Positions 9,515 to 18,353 of a DNA stretch of 64,000 bases are shown here, in pieces. Every line of letters begins with the position of its first letter. Positions within the stretch are counted from its first letter, which is position 1. This stretch comes from RYN-230 sp963844695 (GTDB taxonomy: Bacteria > Actinomycetota > Actinomycetes > Streptosporangiales > Streptosporangiaceae). The DNA lies in the NCBI GenBank assembly GCA_963844695.1, contig CAWJPL010000035.1, positions 248,001 to 312,000 of the forward strand, in the 5' to 3' direction. The notes beneath the pieces are model-generated. The model was not told the DNA's origin, made no database searches, and worked only from the letters and a program-made list of their open reading frames with translations. The position numbers and the translations under genes were made by a program.

Positions 9515-11227
9515 ATGTCCGCGGACTCCAACCAGTCCATGGGCCAGCCTCGCCCCGGTCAGGCTGCCGATTGGGTGCCGGCGGATTTACCCGCCCCGGA
9601 AGAGCCTGACTGGTACGCCGACGACGCCCTCGCGATCGACGAGCCTGCCTGGGAAGCTCCAGATCCCCACGACCCGCCCGACGAGAGCCCGCCTCAGGGC
9701 GCCCCGTTCGCAGACGGCGGCTGGGCTGACGCCCTCGCGCCTGACCCGGTTCTGGCTACGCTGGTCGATCTCGTCCAGCGCGACGGGCTGGACAAGCTGG
9801 ATGATGACCAGCTGACCGGGGTGCTGCAGGCCGCGAACCGGCTGGCCGCGTGGTCGGCGTCGGTCCGGGTGGCGGCGGTGTCCGGTCTGGCCGCCCGCCG
9901 CGAGCAGTCGGGCCAGGAGTCGGGAGACTGGCGGCCCTTTGACCATGTGGATGACGAGGTCGCCGTCGCGCTCACCTTGACCCGCCGCAGCGCCGCCCGG
10001 CTGCTGGACCTCGCCCTTTCCCTGGACCGTCTGCCGCTGACCCGCGCCGCTTTGGCGGCCGGCCTGATTGACGAACGGCGGGCCGAAGTGATCGCCGAGG
10101 AAGTGGCCGAACTGGATGATGAGCACGCCGCGGCGGTCGAGAAGCTCATCATCGGCCGGGCGCCAAAGTTGACCAGCGGGCAGTTGCGCGCGCTGGTCCG
10201 TCGGGCGGTCCTCTCGCGGACCCGAAAGCCGCCCAGCGCCGCAAAGAGAAGGCGCTGAAGGACGCCCGGGTGGAGATGTTCCCGGAGACCTCCGGCACCG
10301 CCGCCCTGGCCGGCCGCGATCTGCCCTCGGCCGGCGTGCTGGCCGCGGACAAGCACCTGACCGCGCTGGCCCAGGCGATGAAAGCCGCTGGGCAGCCCGG
10401 CACCCTGGACATTCTGCGCGCCTGGGCCTACCTGCACCTATTGTCCGGAAAGCCCGCCGCCACCCTCATCCCCGCGACCGGCAGCCCGCGACCGGCCGCC
10501 CGCCACAGGCACACCCGGCGACGGCACGCCCGGCGCGGCAGGCCGGCGGCGCGAAGCGAACCTCCTCGCAGCGGAGGCCCGCAGCACGTGCCTAGCGCCC
10601 CAGACGCCGGCCCGCACTTCCCCGCGGCATCTGGTGCAGGCGCTCCCGGCGGCCCGGGCGCTCCGGCGCCGGCACACTGTCACGGCCGAGCTTCGCGGCA
10701 CGGTCAACCTGACCATGCCCCTGTCCGCCTGGCTCGGCTGGACCGAGTCCCCCGGCGACGTCCCCGGCTTCGGCCCGATAGACGCCGAGGACTCCCGCAC
10801 CCTGGCCGACCTGCTCGCCCACCGCCCGGCCAACCAGTGGTGCGTCACCCTGACCGACTCCGACGGGCATCCCGTCGCCCATGCCTGCGCCCGCCACGGC
10901 CCCCCGGGCTCCCCGCCACCCGTTGGCCTCGACCCCGGACCCGTAGGCGCAGCACTCGGTCCCGGGCCGCCGACGACCCCGGTCCCCGACTGGCTACGCG
11001 GCCTGACCTTCGCCACCCTGGAAACCAGCGACTGCACCCACCCACGTCAATCACGGGGCTACCAGCCCAGCCCGTCGCTGCGCCACCTCATCCAGGTCCG
11101 CAACCCCACCTGCACCGGCCCCGGCTGCCGCCGGCCCGCGACCCGCTGCGACCTCGACCACGTCACCCCCTACGACCAAGGCGGCAAAACCTGTGAATGC
11201 AACCTCCACCCCGCCAGCAAGTCATAA
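9515..11227 (+). pseudogene. DUF222 / HNH endonuclease-domain protein (13E12 repeat family), frameshifted, 3' end displaced
   Basis: GTG frames exist upstream, but ATG 9515 has a GGGAGGTGA ribosome site. The N half is a DUF222 domain (LAAWSASVRVAAVSGLAARR, LTLTRRSAARLLDLALSLDR). The frame shifts near 10235 and again near 10480-10630, then continues NQWCVTLTDSDGHPVAHACA to the HNH domain CTGPGCRRPATRCDLDHVTP. It stops prematurely as TCECNLHPASKS, just where the family continues with a Cys-Arg-His-rich loop. A matching tail, CRHDHHTKQAPGW to AEYLG-stop, is found 3.9 kb downstream at 15137-15270. The gene therefore looks interrupted at the HNH motif. The family is multicopy in mycobacteria, where copies serve as a phage attachment site. 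DNA-nicking activity is plausible but unproven. Confidence 0.75.
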
Positions 11228-11309
11228 CCACACACCTGGCGCGGCGGCGCATGGGGGCTGCCCGCTCGGTGGTCTCGCCTCGTGCTGCTCTCAGCAGAGC
11301 CGCGAGTAT

Positions 11310-11855
11310 TCAGGCTGGATCGTCGTGGGCGAGCAATCGCCGGAGCGGCTCAGGGGGGCCAAGACTGGTAGGCGTGAGCGAAGGCCGCAGGTACTCCTCT
11401 CCGGCTGGCCAGCGAGCCACGTGCTGGGCATCGCGCCCGGCGTCATGCCCGATGTAAGTGACCTCGGTAATATCCACGGCCAGCAGGGTGAATTCGCCGG
11501 GCACAGGCCGCCAGCCAAGGTGAGCCTCAGCGGCAGCGGCGTAACGCAACTGCCCGGCAAGCCCGGTCTCGGTGCGGACGGCACCGCGCATCATGATCTC
11601 TGCCTGAGGGGCTGGATTGGTGACGATGCTGTGCAGGAGGATCCGCGGGTCGCGGTGCAGATCGCGCGCCTTGGTAGACGCGGGCATCATGGACAGCCAC
11701 AAGTCGCCGTCCATGAGCAGAGGTTCGACGCCGCTTATCCGCGCGGAGCCGTCACGCCGGGTCGTACCGATCAGCAGGACACCAGGCTTGATCAGCTGAT
11801 CCTCCGCCACAACGGCGAGCCGGTACTGACGGGCGGCAAACTCAGACCATCGCAT
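11310..11855 (-). CDS. Pyridoxamine 5'-phosphate oxidase-family FMN-binding protein
   Basis: A protein of 181 residues. It shows the split-barrel pattern of the PPOX-like family: VLLIGTTRRDGSARISGVEP, then LWLSMMPASTKARDLHRDPR, then IMMRGAVRTE, corresponding to the flavin-phosphate-binding strand-turn-strand. Such proteins bind FMN or F420 and reduce small molecules. Actinomycetes have many. The gene is intact and sits alone on the minus strand inside the HNH-tail-bounded segment. Its stop at 11310 is only about 80 bases past the HNH stop, facing it. The substrate cannot be deduced. True pyridoxamine phosphate oxidase activity is unlikely without the PLP-site residues. Confidence 0.75.
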   Translation of the reverse strand: MRWSEFAARQYRLAVVAEDQLIKPGVLLIGTTRRDGSARISGVEPLLMDGDLWLSMMPASTKARDLHRDPRILLHSIVTNPAPQAEIMMRGAVRTETGLAGQLRYAAAAEAHLGWRPVPGEFTLLAVDITEVTYIGHDAGRDAQHVARWPAGEEYLRPSLTPTSLGPPEPLRRLLAHDDPA

Positions 11856-11899
11856 GATCCTTGTCTACGCCCTGCCGCCGACAGGCTGCCCGGCGTCAT

Positions 11900-12053
11900 G
11901 TGGACGTGCGGGCACGGGTGCTGCGTGTCTCTGCACGGTGGAGATGCCTCCGCCTCTGACACCCAAGACCGGCCGCCTGGGTGCCGCCGGTAGCGGCGCT
12001 GGCCTACCTGCAAATGCACCGACCTACCCGCCAGCAAGGTATAACCACACACT
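11900..12053 (+). repeat. Degenerate copy of HNH-domain 3' end (copy B)
   Basis: The first 55 bp (ggacgtgcgggcac to gatgcctccgcc) match 14119-14173 at roughly 85 percent by eye. The end (acctgcaaatgcac ... cccgccagcaaggtataacc) matches the HNH gene end at 11190-11232 (acctgtgaatgcaac ... cccgccagcaagtcataacc). The spacing from the VR codons to the CxC codons (about 103 bases) fits the intact HNH domain (99 bases), so this looks like a decayed HNH 3' fragment. Confidence 0.5.
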
Positions 12054-12457
12054 TAGAGCAGGGCCTTGCTAGACCTCTTCTGAGGTCCCTCTCGCTCTCC
12101 CCGCCGCCGGGCTCAGCGTTGAGGACGCCCGCCCGGCACGGCGCGCCGCTGTAGCCCAAGGCACGCTCAGATCAGAGAAGCTCACCCGGCCAGGCTGTCC
12201 CGTACTGCACGAGAGCCGTCTTCCGCGGCGATCCGATTGTCCAGCTCGCGGCCACAGCCTCGAGGGCGCTCTCTGCGGTTCGCGTGGCGCGCGATCGGCT
12301 GCGCCGCCCTTAGACACGGCACCCACTCGCCAGGGTTTTGCGCCTGCGGGCAAGGCAGGGTTGAGAAGTCATGGGCTACTGCCGGGCCGTGTCACGCCGC
12401 ACCTGCCCGATGCCAGTACGGGTGATTCGCCTTCAGGGTGTCAGTCATACTCGCTGC
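12054..12457. other. No gene seen
   Basis: About 400 bases with only shadow open frames. Just before the kinase there is a CATACT box at 12446-12451, six bases upstream of its GTG start, listed separately. Confidence 0.4.
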
Positions 12458-12460
12458 GTG
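12446..12460 (+). promoter_or_regulatory. Likely leaderless promoter -10 box before P-loop kinase
   Basis: CATACT lies six bases before GTG 12458, and no ribosome site precedes that GTG. The same layout appears at 13290 (TAGGCT, GTG 13302) and 39805 (TACAGT, GTG 39817). This spacing is the common signature of leaderless actinobacterial transcripts. Confidence 0.4.
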
Positions 12461-13009
12461 TCCTCTTCACCGCAGCCCGCCTCACCGGAGCAACGGCTCA
12501 TCATCGTCAGCGGGGAGGAAGGCGCTGGCAAGTCAACCATCGTGCGTGCGCTACTGCCGTCCACGCCGTATGGCGCCCGGATCGACGCCGAGGACATCGG
12601 CCAGACGAACCCCTGCCCGATGGACGACACATTCTTCGACCTGCTTCGCCGGAATGTGGCCGGCCTGGTGGAGAACTTCTGGGCCGCAGGCTACGTCAAC
12701 GTCATCGCCGGCAGCTTCCTGCGCCGCTACTCCGACTACGTGTCTTTCCGCCGGCTGCTACGGCCCTCGGCGGTATTCCTCGTAGATCTCCTGGTCAACA
12801 GGGAGGTGCGCGATCATCGGCGGATCACCCGGGCGAAGCGGACCACGCAGGAATGGCGGGACATGGTCAACCGGATTCCGGAAGATCGGACAATCCGGCG
12901 GGCTGTCGATGCTGACTACCGGTACATCGGCATTGACACGACCGACCTGGACGTCGGCGGAACCGTGCAGCGGATCAAAGGCGCCATCCCGGAGGTCTAT
13001 ACAGGCTAG
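12458..13009 (+). CDS. P-loop NTPase, zeta-toxin/AAA kinase-like, function unknown
   Basis: The frame is open from 12371, but GTG 12458, directly after a CATACT box, is preferred because the upstream codons look non-coding. The protein (about 183 residues) has Walker A GEEGAGKST near residue 20, then DAEDIGQTNPCPMD, which may form a substrate lid. VFLVDLLVNREVRDHRRITR contains Arg residues typical of small-molecule kinases. It is probably a small-molecule or nucleotide kinase. The substrate is unknown. It is followed 292 bases later by another P-loop kinase in the same direction, and both lie between degenerate HNH tails B and C. Intact. Confidence 0.65.
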   Translation: MSSSPQPASPEQRLIIVSGEEGAGKSTIVRALLPSTPYGARIDAEDIGQTNPCPMDDTFFDLLRRNVAGLVENFWAAGYVNVIAGSFLRRYSDYVSFRRLLRPSAVFLVDLLVNREVRDHRRITRAKRTTQEWRDMVNRIPEDRTIRRAVDADYRYIGIDTTDLDVGGTVQRIKGAIPEVYTG

Positions 13010-13301
13010 GCAGAGCGCGTGCCCGTTGCGGCGTGATCGGCCGCTGAACCGGTGCGATTCACGGGCACTCAGGGACCATCGGCCCATACGCGCCCGCAGG
13101 CCGGACGAATCAGCCCGGACCGCCTCGATATCCAGCACAGGCCGCCGACGATCGAACGAGTCGCCGCGCGGGTTACGGCGGTCGTCTTCCACGCGAGTCA
13201 TCAAGACAGCCCGGTCATCGCTGATAGCCACAGAGCAGCAACGCCACCGGACAGCGTTGGACCCGCCGCTTGAGCTGCCTGACGGCTCGTAGGCTCGGGG
13301 C

Positions 13302-14030
13302 GTGCATGCGTTTGAGTCAGTATCTACGTGGCAGCAGTCAGTGCCGCTGCCGGCGTCGAAGGAGCGTACGGCGCTGATCGCGACCGTGGCTGACATGGTG
13401 GCAGGGCTGGGCCCGGGGGCGCTCCGGGTTGCCGTTAACGGCCTGACCGGGGCGGGCAAGACGAGCTTCGGGCATGAGCTTGCAGCCGGTGTGCGCGCTC
13501 TGGGCCGTGCGACGATGCGGGCCTCGATGGATGACTTCAAGTATCCCTGGCGCCACGCCCGCGAGCATGGATATGACCGGGTCAGCGGCGAGGGGTACTA
13601 CCGCAATGCCTACGACTTCGGCTCCGCCCGGGACCTGCTGCTCGGCCCAGCGGGGCCGTCCGGATCCGGTGAAGTAGTGCTGTGCGGGCACGATCCGCTG
13701 ACCGGCGCTGACCACCGGGACAAGAAGATCAGCGCCCAGCCAGGCGCGATCCTGATCGTTGACTCGGTTTTCGCATTCCGCCGCGAGTACAACGACTGCT
13801 GGGAGTACCGCATCTGGCTCGACGTGGACCCCGGGACCGCGCTGCGCCGCGGGATTGCGCGGGACTCCGCCGCCGAGGGTGCCGAGGAAGCGGCCCGCCT
13901 GCACCGTGACCGCTACCACGCGGCGGAGATGATCTACCTTGCTGAGGTCGGCCCGCGGTCCCTGGCAGATCTCATCGTTGACAACCGGGACTTCAAACGC
14001 CCCCGCATCCTGACTCGCCGCAGTACCTGA
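13302..14030 (+). CDS. Uridine kinase-like P-loop phosphotransferase
   Basis: A 242-residue protein starting at GTG 13302, six bases after TAGGCT (leaderless layout). Walker A is GLTGAGKTSFG (about residues 48-58). RASMDDFKYPWRHA and YDRVSGEGYYRNAYDF match the nucleoside-binding DDF segment and following loop of uridine/cytidine kinase-like proteins. AILIVDSVFAFRREYNDCWE is the Walker B/lid region. Expected reaction: phosphorylation of a nucleoside or related sugar with NTP. Actinobacterial members of this subgroup are mostly uncharacterised. The gene is intact and unlinked to nucleoside metabolism here. It lies in the segment bounded by HNH-tail remnants. Confidence 0.75.
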   Translation: MHAFESVSTWQQSVPLPASKERTALIATVADMVAGLGPGALRVAVNGLTGAGKTSFGHELAAGVRALGRATMRASMDDFKYPWRHAREHGYDRVSGEGYYRNAYDFGSARDLLLGPAGPSGSGEVVLCGHDPLTGADHRDKKISAQPGAILIVDSVFAFRREYNDCWEYRIWLDVDPGTALRRGIARDSAAEGAEEAARLHRDRYHAAEMIYLAEVGPRSLADLIVDNRDFKRPRILTRRST

Positions 14031-14118
14031 CCGGCACAACCACTCATGCCCGATAGGTGCGTTCGCGCGAAGGCGGTTTCGTCAATCGTCGGGTCGGCTC
14101 GCGATCTGTCAGTGCCAC

Positions 14119-14283
14119 GGGACGTGCGCGCACGCGCCCTGCGTGTCTTCACGGTGGAGATGCCTCCGCCGCTGCTACGAGACGCCGGCCGCCCAGATGG
14201 TGGCCGATAGCAACGGGCCGCAAGCGGCACCAGCCTATCTGCAAACGCATCCACACTCCCGCCTGGTAGCGATAACCACAAAT
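14119..14283 (+). repeat. Degenerate copy of HNH-domain 3' end (copy C)
   Basis: Opens with ggacgtgcgcgcac and cacggtggagatgcctccgcc, as in copy B. It ends tctgcaaacgcatccac...tcccgcctggtagcgataaccac, which aligns with both copy B and the true HNH tail at 15130-15150. The middle third is diverged. It follows the uridine kinase-like gene by 90 bases. Confidence 0.5.
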
Positions 14284-14339
14284 GTCGATCGCGTGAGCGG
14301 CGGGACTTTTCAGATCGCGATCAACGGGGAACAGGCTTG

Positions 14340-15099
14340 ATGCTGGTGCCTGGCGCGGTCACAATCAAGGTACGCGTATCAAGGGATCCGATCACTGATC
14401 GCAGCACACTCTCGGCGCTGACGGACGGGGAATCGATCTTGAGCAGCGGAACTGCCAGCCCGGCAGAGACCAGCGCCGGCTGGCGGGTCGCGATCCGCCT
14501 CCGGGGTACGCCAGAGCGCGGGCCTGCGGCGCTGGTGGTGGCTGGGCGCACTCGTGGTCATAGCGTCGCTCATCGTCGGCGGAACCGTCGTGCACACCGT
14601 CGGCCAGCGGCACGCGCGGCGCGCCCTGTACAACACTCAGGTGCTCACGACCGCCGCGCGCTTCCTGGACGAAGAGCGCAGCCAGATCGCGCTGCCCGTG
14701 GCTCAGCGCAAGGCAGGCGCCTTCGGTGATCTCGCTGATTCAATTAATGCTGACCCGGGCGTCAACGGTGAAGGCACCCTGCAGGTGACCGCGGGCACGG
14801 GCAGTGCCGCCACGTTCACGCAGATCGCTTTCGAGGTCACGGTGTCGTCGCCGTACGCCTCGACAACCTTCGCCGTGTGGCTTGTCCGGGGGGCAGGCCA
14901 GGGCGGGATGAATTCGCAGAACGCAGGCGCCTGCGCGCTGTCCAGCAGCCTGCTTGGCTCCGGACGCGCAACGTCGTTCCTTAGCCTCGGCGCATCCGGG
15001 CTTCAGCCGTGCTGGCCCCACCTGTGGTCAGCCAATTCGTCGGGCCCCGGGCAGCCGCACCTCGAATGGGCGGGCATCCCGCAATCGGCCGGGGGCTGA
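14340..15099 (+). CDS. Single-pass membrane protein of unknown function, one frameshift
   Basis: The frame from ATG 14340 reads MLVPGAVTIKVRVSRDPITD, then shifts by one base near 14520. Read across the shift, there is one hydrophobic helix (WWWLGALVVIASLIVGGTVV). An extracytoplasmic part follows, with ALYNTQVLTTAARFLDEERS and FTQIAFEVTVSSPYASTTFA, and two Cys (ACALSSS, LQPCWPHLW) that could form a disulfide. No family was recognised. The layout is a short cytoplasmic head, one membrane anchor and a 150-residue outer domain. It ends 20 bases before the displaced HNH tail. Function unknown. Confidence 0.5.
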
Positions 15100-15120
15100 G
15101 ACAATTTGCTTAGTAGTCAT

Positions 15121-15270
15121 GGCAACTCGCTCCCGCCTGCCGCCACGACCACCACACCAAGCAAGCCCCCGGCTGGACCGTCACCTGCCACCAGCCCGGC
15201 ACCCTCACCTGGACCACCCCCGGCCACCGCAGCCACACCACCACCCCCGCCGAGTACCTGGGATAAGCGC
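15121..15270 (+). pseudogene. Displaced 3' end of a DUF222/HNH gene
   Basis: Read in frame, 15137-15270 gives CRHDHHTKQAPGWTVTC, then LTWTTPGHRSHTTTPAEYLG and a stop. This is the standard C-terminus of 13E12-type HNH proteins, and it supplies exactly what the gene ending at 11227 lacks. The preceding bases (caactcgctcccgcc) still resemble the CNLAPA codons. It lacks any 5' part, so it is either the severed end of the 9515 gene or the remnant of a second copy. Confidence 0.65.
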
Positions 15271-15289
15271 CGCCGCCGCCGGGACTGCG

Positions 15290-15350
15290 GTACTTCGACT
15301 CACTGCCGTACTTCGACTCACTGCCGTACTTCGACGTTTCAGTGAAGTAG
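15290..15350. repeat. Tandem 18-bp repeat with TACTTCGAC core and inverted partial copy
   Basis: GTACTTCGACTCACTGCC occurs at 15290-15307 and 15308-15325, with a partial third copy at 15326-15336. Next comes CAGTGAAGTAG at 15340-15350, whose complement CTACTTCACTG resembles the repeat minus four bases. The core and the 18-bp period match those at 1315-1341. Confidence 0.6.
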
Positions 15351-15377
15351 CGCTAGCCGGCGAAGTGACCCGGCAGC

Positions 15378-16016
15378 TCAGCTCTTGCGGCCGGTGAGGG
15401 CCACGGTGACGCCCACGCCGATCATGGCCAGGCCGCCGGCCCCGCCGACCATCGCGAACCGGCGCGGGGAGCGGGCGAACCAGGACCGCAGCCTGCTGGC
15501 CGCCACCCCCCAGGTGCTGTCCGAGGCCAGCCCGATAACGATGGACACCAGGCTCAGCACCAGCATCTGCAGCGGGACGTGACCGGCTGCCCGGTTCACG
15601 AACTGCGGCAGCACCGCCCCGAACAGGATCAGCGCCTTGGGGTTGGTCACCCCGACCAGGAATCCTTCGCGTACCGCCCGGCGGTCGCTGCGCGCCTGGG
15701 TGGCCTCAGCGAACGCCTCGGCCAGCGTTCCGCGCCGCCGGTACGCCTGAATACCCAGCCAGATCAGGTACAGGGCGCCGGCGAGCTTCAGCACGGTGAA
15801 GACCTCCGCGGAGCGCTGGACGAGCGCGCCCACGCCGACCGCGACGCAGATCGCGACCACGTAGTTGCCCGCGGAGTTGCCGCACACGGTGGCCAGCGCG
15901 GTGCGGCGGCCGTACGCGAGCGCCCGCCCCACCACGAACAGGACGCTCGGCCCGGGGATGACGATCAGGATGAAGGACGCCAGCGCGTAGCCCAGCAGGC
16001 TCGAGGTCGAAATCAC
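15378..16016 (-). CDS. LysE/RhtB-family amino-acid exporter
   Basis: A 212-residue inner-membrane protein with six likely helices. Family landmarks are LIVIPGPSVLFVVGRALAYG (helix 1 GPS motif), GNYVVAICVAVGVGALVQ, LKLAGALYLIWLGIQAYRRR and the signature GFLVGVTNPKALILFGAVLPQF. The family exports amino acids or derivatives by proton exchange. GTG start 16016 lies 16 bases after the stop of the ECF sigma gene, so SnoaL-like, sigma and exporter probably form one operon. Intact. The exact substrate is not predictable. Confidence 0.85.
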   Translation of the reverse strand: MISTSSLLGYALASFILIVIPGPSVLFVVGRALAYGRRTALATVCGNSAGNYVVAICVAVGVGALVQRSAEVFTVLKLAGALYLIWLGIQAYRRRGTLAEAFAEATQARSDRRAVREGFLVGVTNPKALILFGAVLPQFVNRAAGHVPLQMLVLSLVSIVIGLASDSTWGVAASRLRSWFARSPRRFAMVGGAGGLAMIGVGVTVALTGRKS

Positions 16017-16032
16017 GCTACCGACAGTAAGC

Positions 16033-17056
16033 TCACCCGCGAGCGATGCCTCCTCCGGGGTTGCGGGCGGCCCCGGCCGGCTGGACCTGCGGGAGGCCGA
16101 ACCAGGCGAACAGGCCGGGGTCGGCGAACACGACGATTCCGGCGATGCCGGTGGCGGTCACCGTGAGCACGACGATCCCGTACGCCCGGTAGCGGCCGTC
16201 GCCGCCGCGAAGGTAAGCCGCCGCGGCCGGCTGTCCGTTGGCGGCGGCCGGAACCATCCGCCAGTCGCCCGGCGAGCCGAGGCCCGCCACCGCTCCCGCG
16301 ATGGCCTCTCCGCCCGCGAACCAGCCCACCGACGGCGGCAACTCAAGCGTGGCGTCCGCGCGCAGCAGCCGCTCCAGCGCGGCCGCGTCGGCCGTCTCGA
16401 AGGCGCCGATGTACTGGTCGAGCAGCGCGCGGGCTTCGGGTTCATCCGGCTCGGCTACCTGGTCTGCCGCCGGGGCGGCCTCGTGCAGGCGGGCTCGTGC
16501 TCGCTGCAGCGCGCTCTTGACCGCGGTGGTGCTGGTGCCGAGCATCGCCGCGACGTCGGCCGCCGGGAAGGCCAGCACCTCCCGCAGGATCAGCACCGCC
16601 CGCTGCCGGGGCGGCAGGTACTGAAAGCTGGCGATGAGCGCCAGCCGCAGGCTCTCCCGCGAGACGGCAATGTCCGCGGGGTCAGCGGATTCCGGGGTCA
16701 CCAGAGCGTCGGGAATCGGCTGCAGCCACGGGATGTCCAGGTCGGCCGCAGGCGGCTGGCCTGCGCTCCTGGCCCGGGCCGCCCAGGCCTGAGGGCAAGG
16801 GGCGCCGGGCGCGATGCTCCAGGGCGGTCAGGCAGGTGTTGGTCGCGATCTGGTAGAGCCAGGTGCGCACCGAGGACCGGCCCTCGAACCTGTCGTAGGC
16901 GCGCCACGCCCGGAGGAGAGTCTCCTGGACGAGATCCTCAGCCTCGTCAACCGAGCCGACCATCCGATAACAGTGAGCCAGCAACTCACGCCGGAACGGC
17001 TCGGTGCTCCCGGTGAACGCGGCCCGGTCCGGCACCAGGCTCGCTTCCTGTGACAT
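16033..17056 (-). CDS. ECF RNA polymerase sigma factor with SnoaL-like C-terminal domain, one frameshift
   Basis: Region 2 is RRELLAHCYRMVGSVDEAED, then LVQETLLRAWRAYDRFEGRS and VRTWLYQIATNTCLTALEHR. A one-base shift near 16795 follows, after which DLDIPWLQPIPDALVTPES leads to region 4 (FQYLPPRQRAVLILREVLAF, AMLGTSTTAVKSALQRARAR). A SnoaL/NTF2-like domain (RALLDQYIGAFETADAAALE) completes about 340 residues. This architecture belongs to the SigG/SigJ-like ECF groups (TIGR02960 type), in which the extra domain modulates activity and no classic anti-sigma gene is needed. ATG 17056 has an AGGAGG site and starts two bases after the stop of the SnoaL-like gene. It probably directs RNA polymerase to stress genes. 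Targets are unknown. Confidence 0.8.
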
Positions 17057-17058
17057 GG

Positions 17059-17469
17059 TCAGCCTCCTGCCTCAGGGCAGCTGTGGAAGGCCTCGACGCG
17101 CCAGCCCTCGTCCTGCCTGGATAGCACCCAGGTATCCACTGACCTGGTCTCGGGGGCCGGGCTGGCCTGGCCGGCGAACTGGATGCCGCCCTTGCTGATC
17201 ACTATCGCCACCTCAGCGGCGGGGAACCGGACGCTCTGTACCTGGTGGACGCCTGTCGAGCCGTGGAGCGGGCCGGCGAAGACGTCCGCCATGGTCGCAC
17301 GGATCGCAGATCTGTCCGGCAGGTAGGACCCGGGCAGTACGGCGGTCGCATGCTCGCTGTACGGCGCGACGAAGGCGTCCGCATCGCCGGCCGCCCAGGC
17401 GGCGTAGACCTCGTCGAGCGTGGCCGTCACGGCACGGCCTTCGCGGGTAGTAGCTGCGTCGCTGGTCAT
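17059..17469 (-). CDS. SnoaL/SgcJ-like NTF2-fold protein
   Basis: Start ATG 17469 (MTSDAATTREGR) is preferred over the longer frame because it follows a GGGAGGA site. The protein is about 136 residues, with LDEVYAAWAAGDADAFVAPY, LPDRSAIRATMADVFAGPLH and VDTWVLSRQDEGWRVEAFHS. This is the cone-shaped NTF2-like fold of the TIGR02246 group, which contains ketosteroid-isomerase-like and unknown proteins. It lies immediately upstream of the ECF sigma gene, which itself carries a related domain, so it may act in the same regulatory unit. Intact. Ligand unknown. Confidence 0.75.
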   Translation of the reverse strand: MTSDAATTREGRAVTATLDEVYAAWAAGDADAFVAPYSEHATAVLPGSYLPDRSAIRATMADVFAGPLHGSTGVHQVQSVRFPAAEVAIVISKGGIQFAGQASPAPETRSVDTWVLSRQDEGWRVEAFHSCPEAGG

Positions 17470-17700
17470 CGTGGTCCTCCCAGGAGTGGGTCCGAGTCTC
17501 GTGTGTACAGACCCAGGGGCAGCCGGAAAGGAATCGCCTCCCGCAGCCACCCTCCCCCGCAGCCACCCTCTCCGTCCGCCACCCTCCCCCTCAGCCCGCC
17601 GCCCCGGCGGCGATTCCTCTGCGGCGGCCGTCCGGTCTGCATAGCCGGATCGACAGCTCCGGACCGACCAGCTCCGGATCGACTACCCGTGGAGGAAGCA

Positions 17701-18240
17701 ATGCGCAAGGTGACTCAGACCGTCCTGGTGTCAGCGGACGGAGTCGTTGGCGACCCGCGACTGTGGGCCCTGGACTACCGCGACGCCGAAGTCGAGAAGG
17801 ACTCGGTAGTGCGGCTCGGAGATAGCGACACGATGCTTCTCGGCCGGGGGACCTACGAGCTTTTCGCGGCGACCTGGCCCGGCCAGTCCAGCGATTTCGC
17901 CGGACGGATGAACAGCTTCCGCAAGTACGTCTTCTCCTCGACCTTGGCCAACGCGGACTGGGACAATTCGACCATCGTCAGAGGGGACGCCGCGGCTGCG
18001 GTGGCCCGGCTCAAGGAGCAGGACGGCGCGGACCTCCTCCTGTACGGCCACGGCCCGCTGGCGCACACGCTCTGGGAGCACGGCCTGATCGACGAGCTCC
18101 GGCTCTCGATCCACCCCGTCCTGGCCGGCCGCGGCCAGCTCCTGTTCTGGGAGAGCGGGAAGACACCGCTGAAACTTGACTCGGTCACGACGCTCGGCAC
18201 AGGCGTCGTGGTCCTGACCTACCAGCCGGTAAAGGCCTGA
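17701..18240 (+). CDS. Dihydrofolate reductase-family (RibD C-terminal-like) protein
   Basis: A 179-residue protein with GGAGGA five bases before ATG 17701. It shows the DHFR/RibD reductase fold: TQTVLVSADGVVGDP, then DSDTMLLGRGTYELFAATWP, SRIAD-region equivalent FRKYVFSSTLANADWDNSTI, LLYGHGPLAHTLWEHGLIDE and RLSIHPVLAGRGQLLF. Family members use NADPH, but many such actinobacterial genes have no assigned substrate, and antibiotic-modifying or folate-like roles are only guesses. It is transcribed towards the MetE-like gene but separated from it by 113 bases. Intact. Confidence 0.8.
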   Translation: MRKVTQTVLVSADGVVGDPRLWALDYRDAEVEKDSVVRLGDSDTMLLGRGTYELFAATWPGQSSDFAGRMNSFRKYVFSSTLANADWDNSTIVRGDAAAAVARLKEQDGADLLLYGHGPLAHTLWEHGLIDELRLSIHPVLAGRGQLLFWESGKTPLKLDSVTTLGTGVVVLTYQPVKA

Positions 18241-18353
18241 TTCTGCCCCGGGGTGGGGACCAGCAGGCCGAGAACGGTCCCCCGGGAGGGAAGAAACTCG
18301 CTGATCAGCCGGCCTACGCTCCTGGCACTCATCCGCAACCGGAAGGAGCAACG

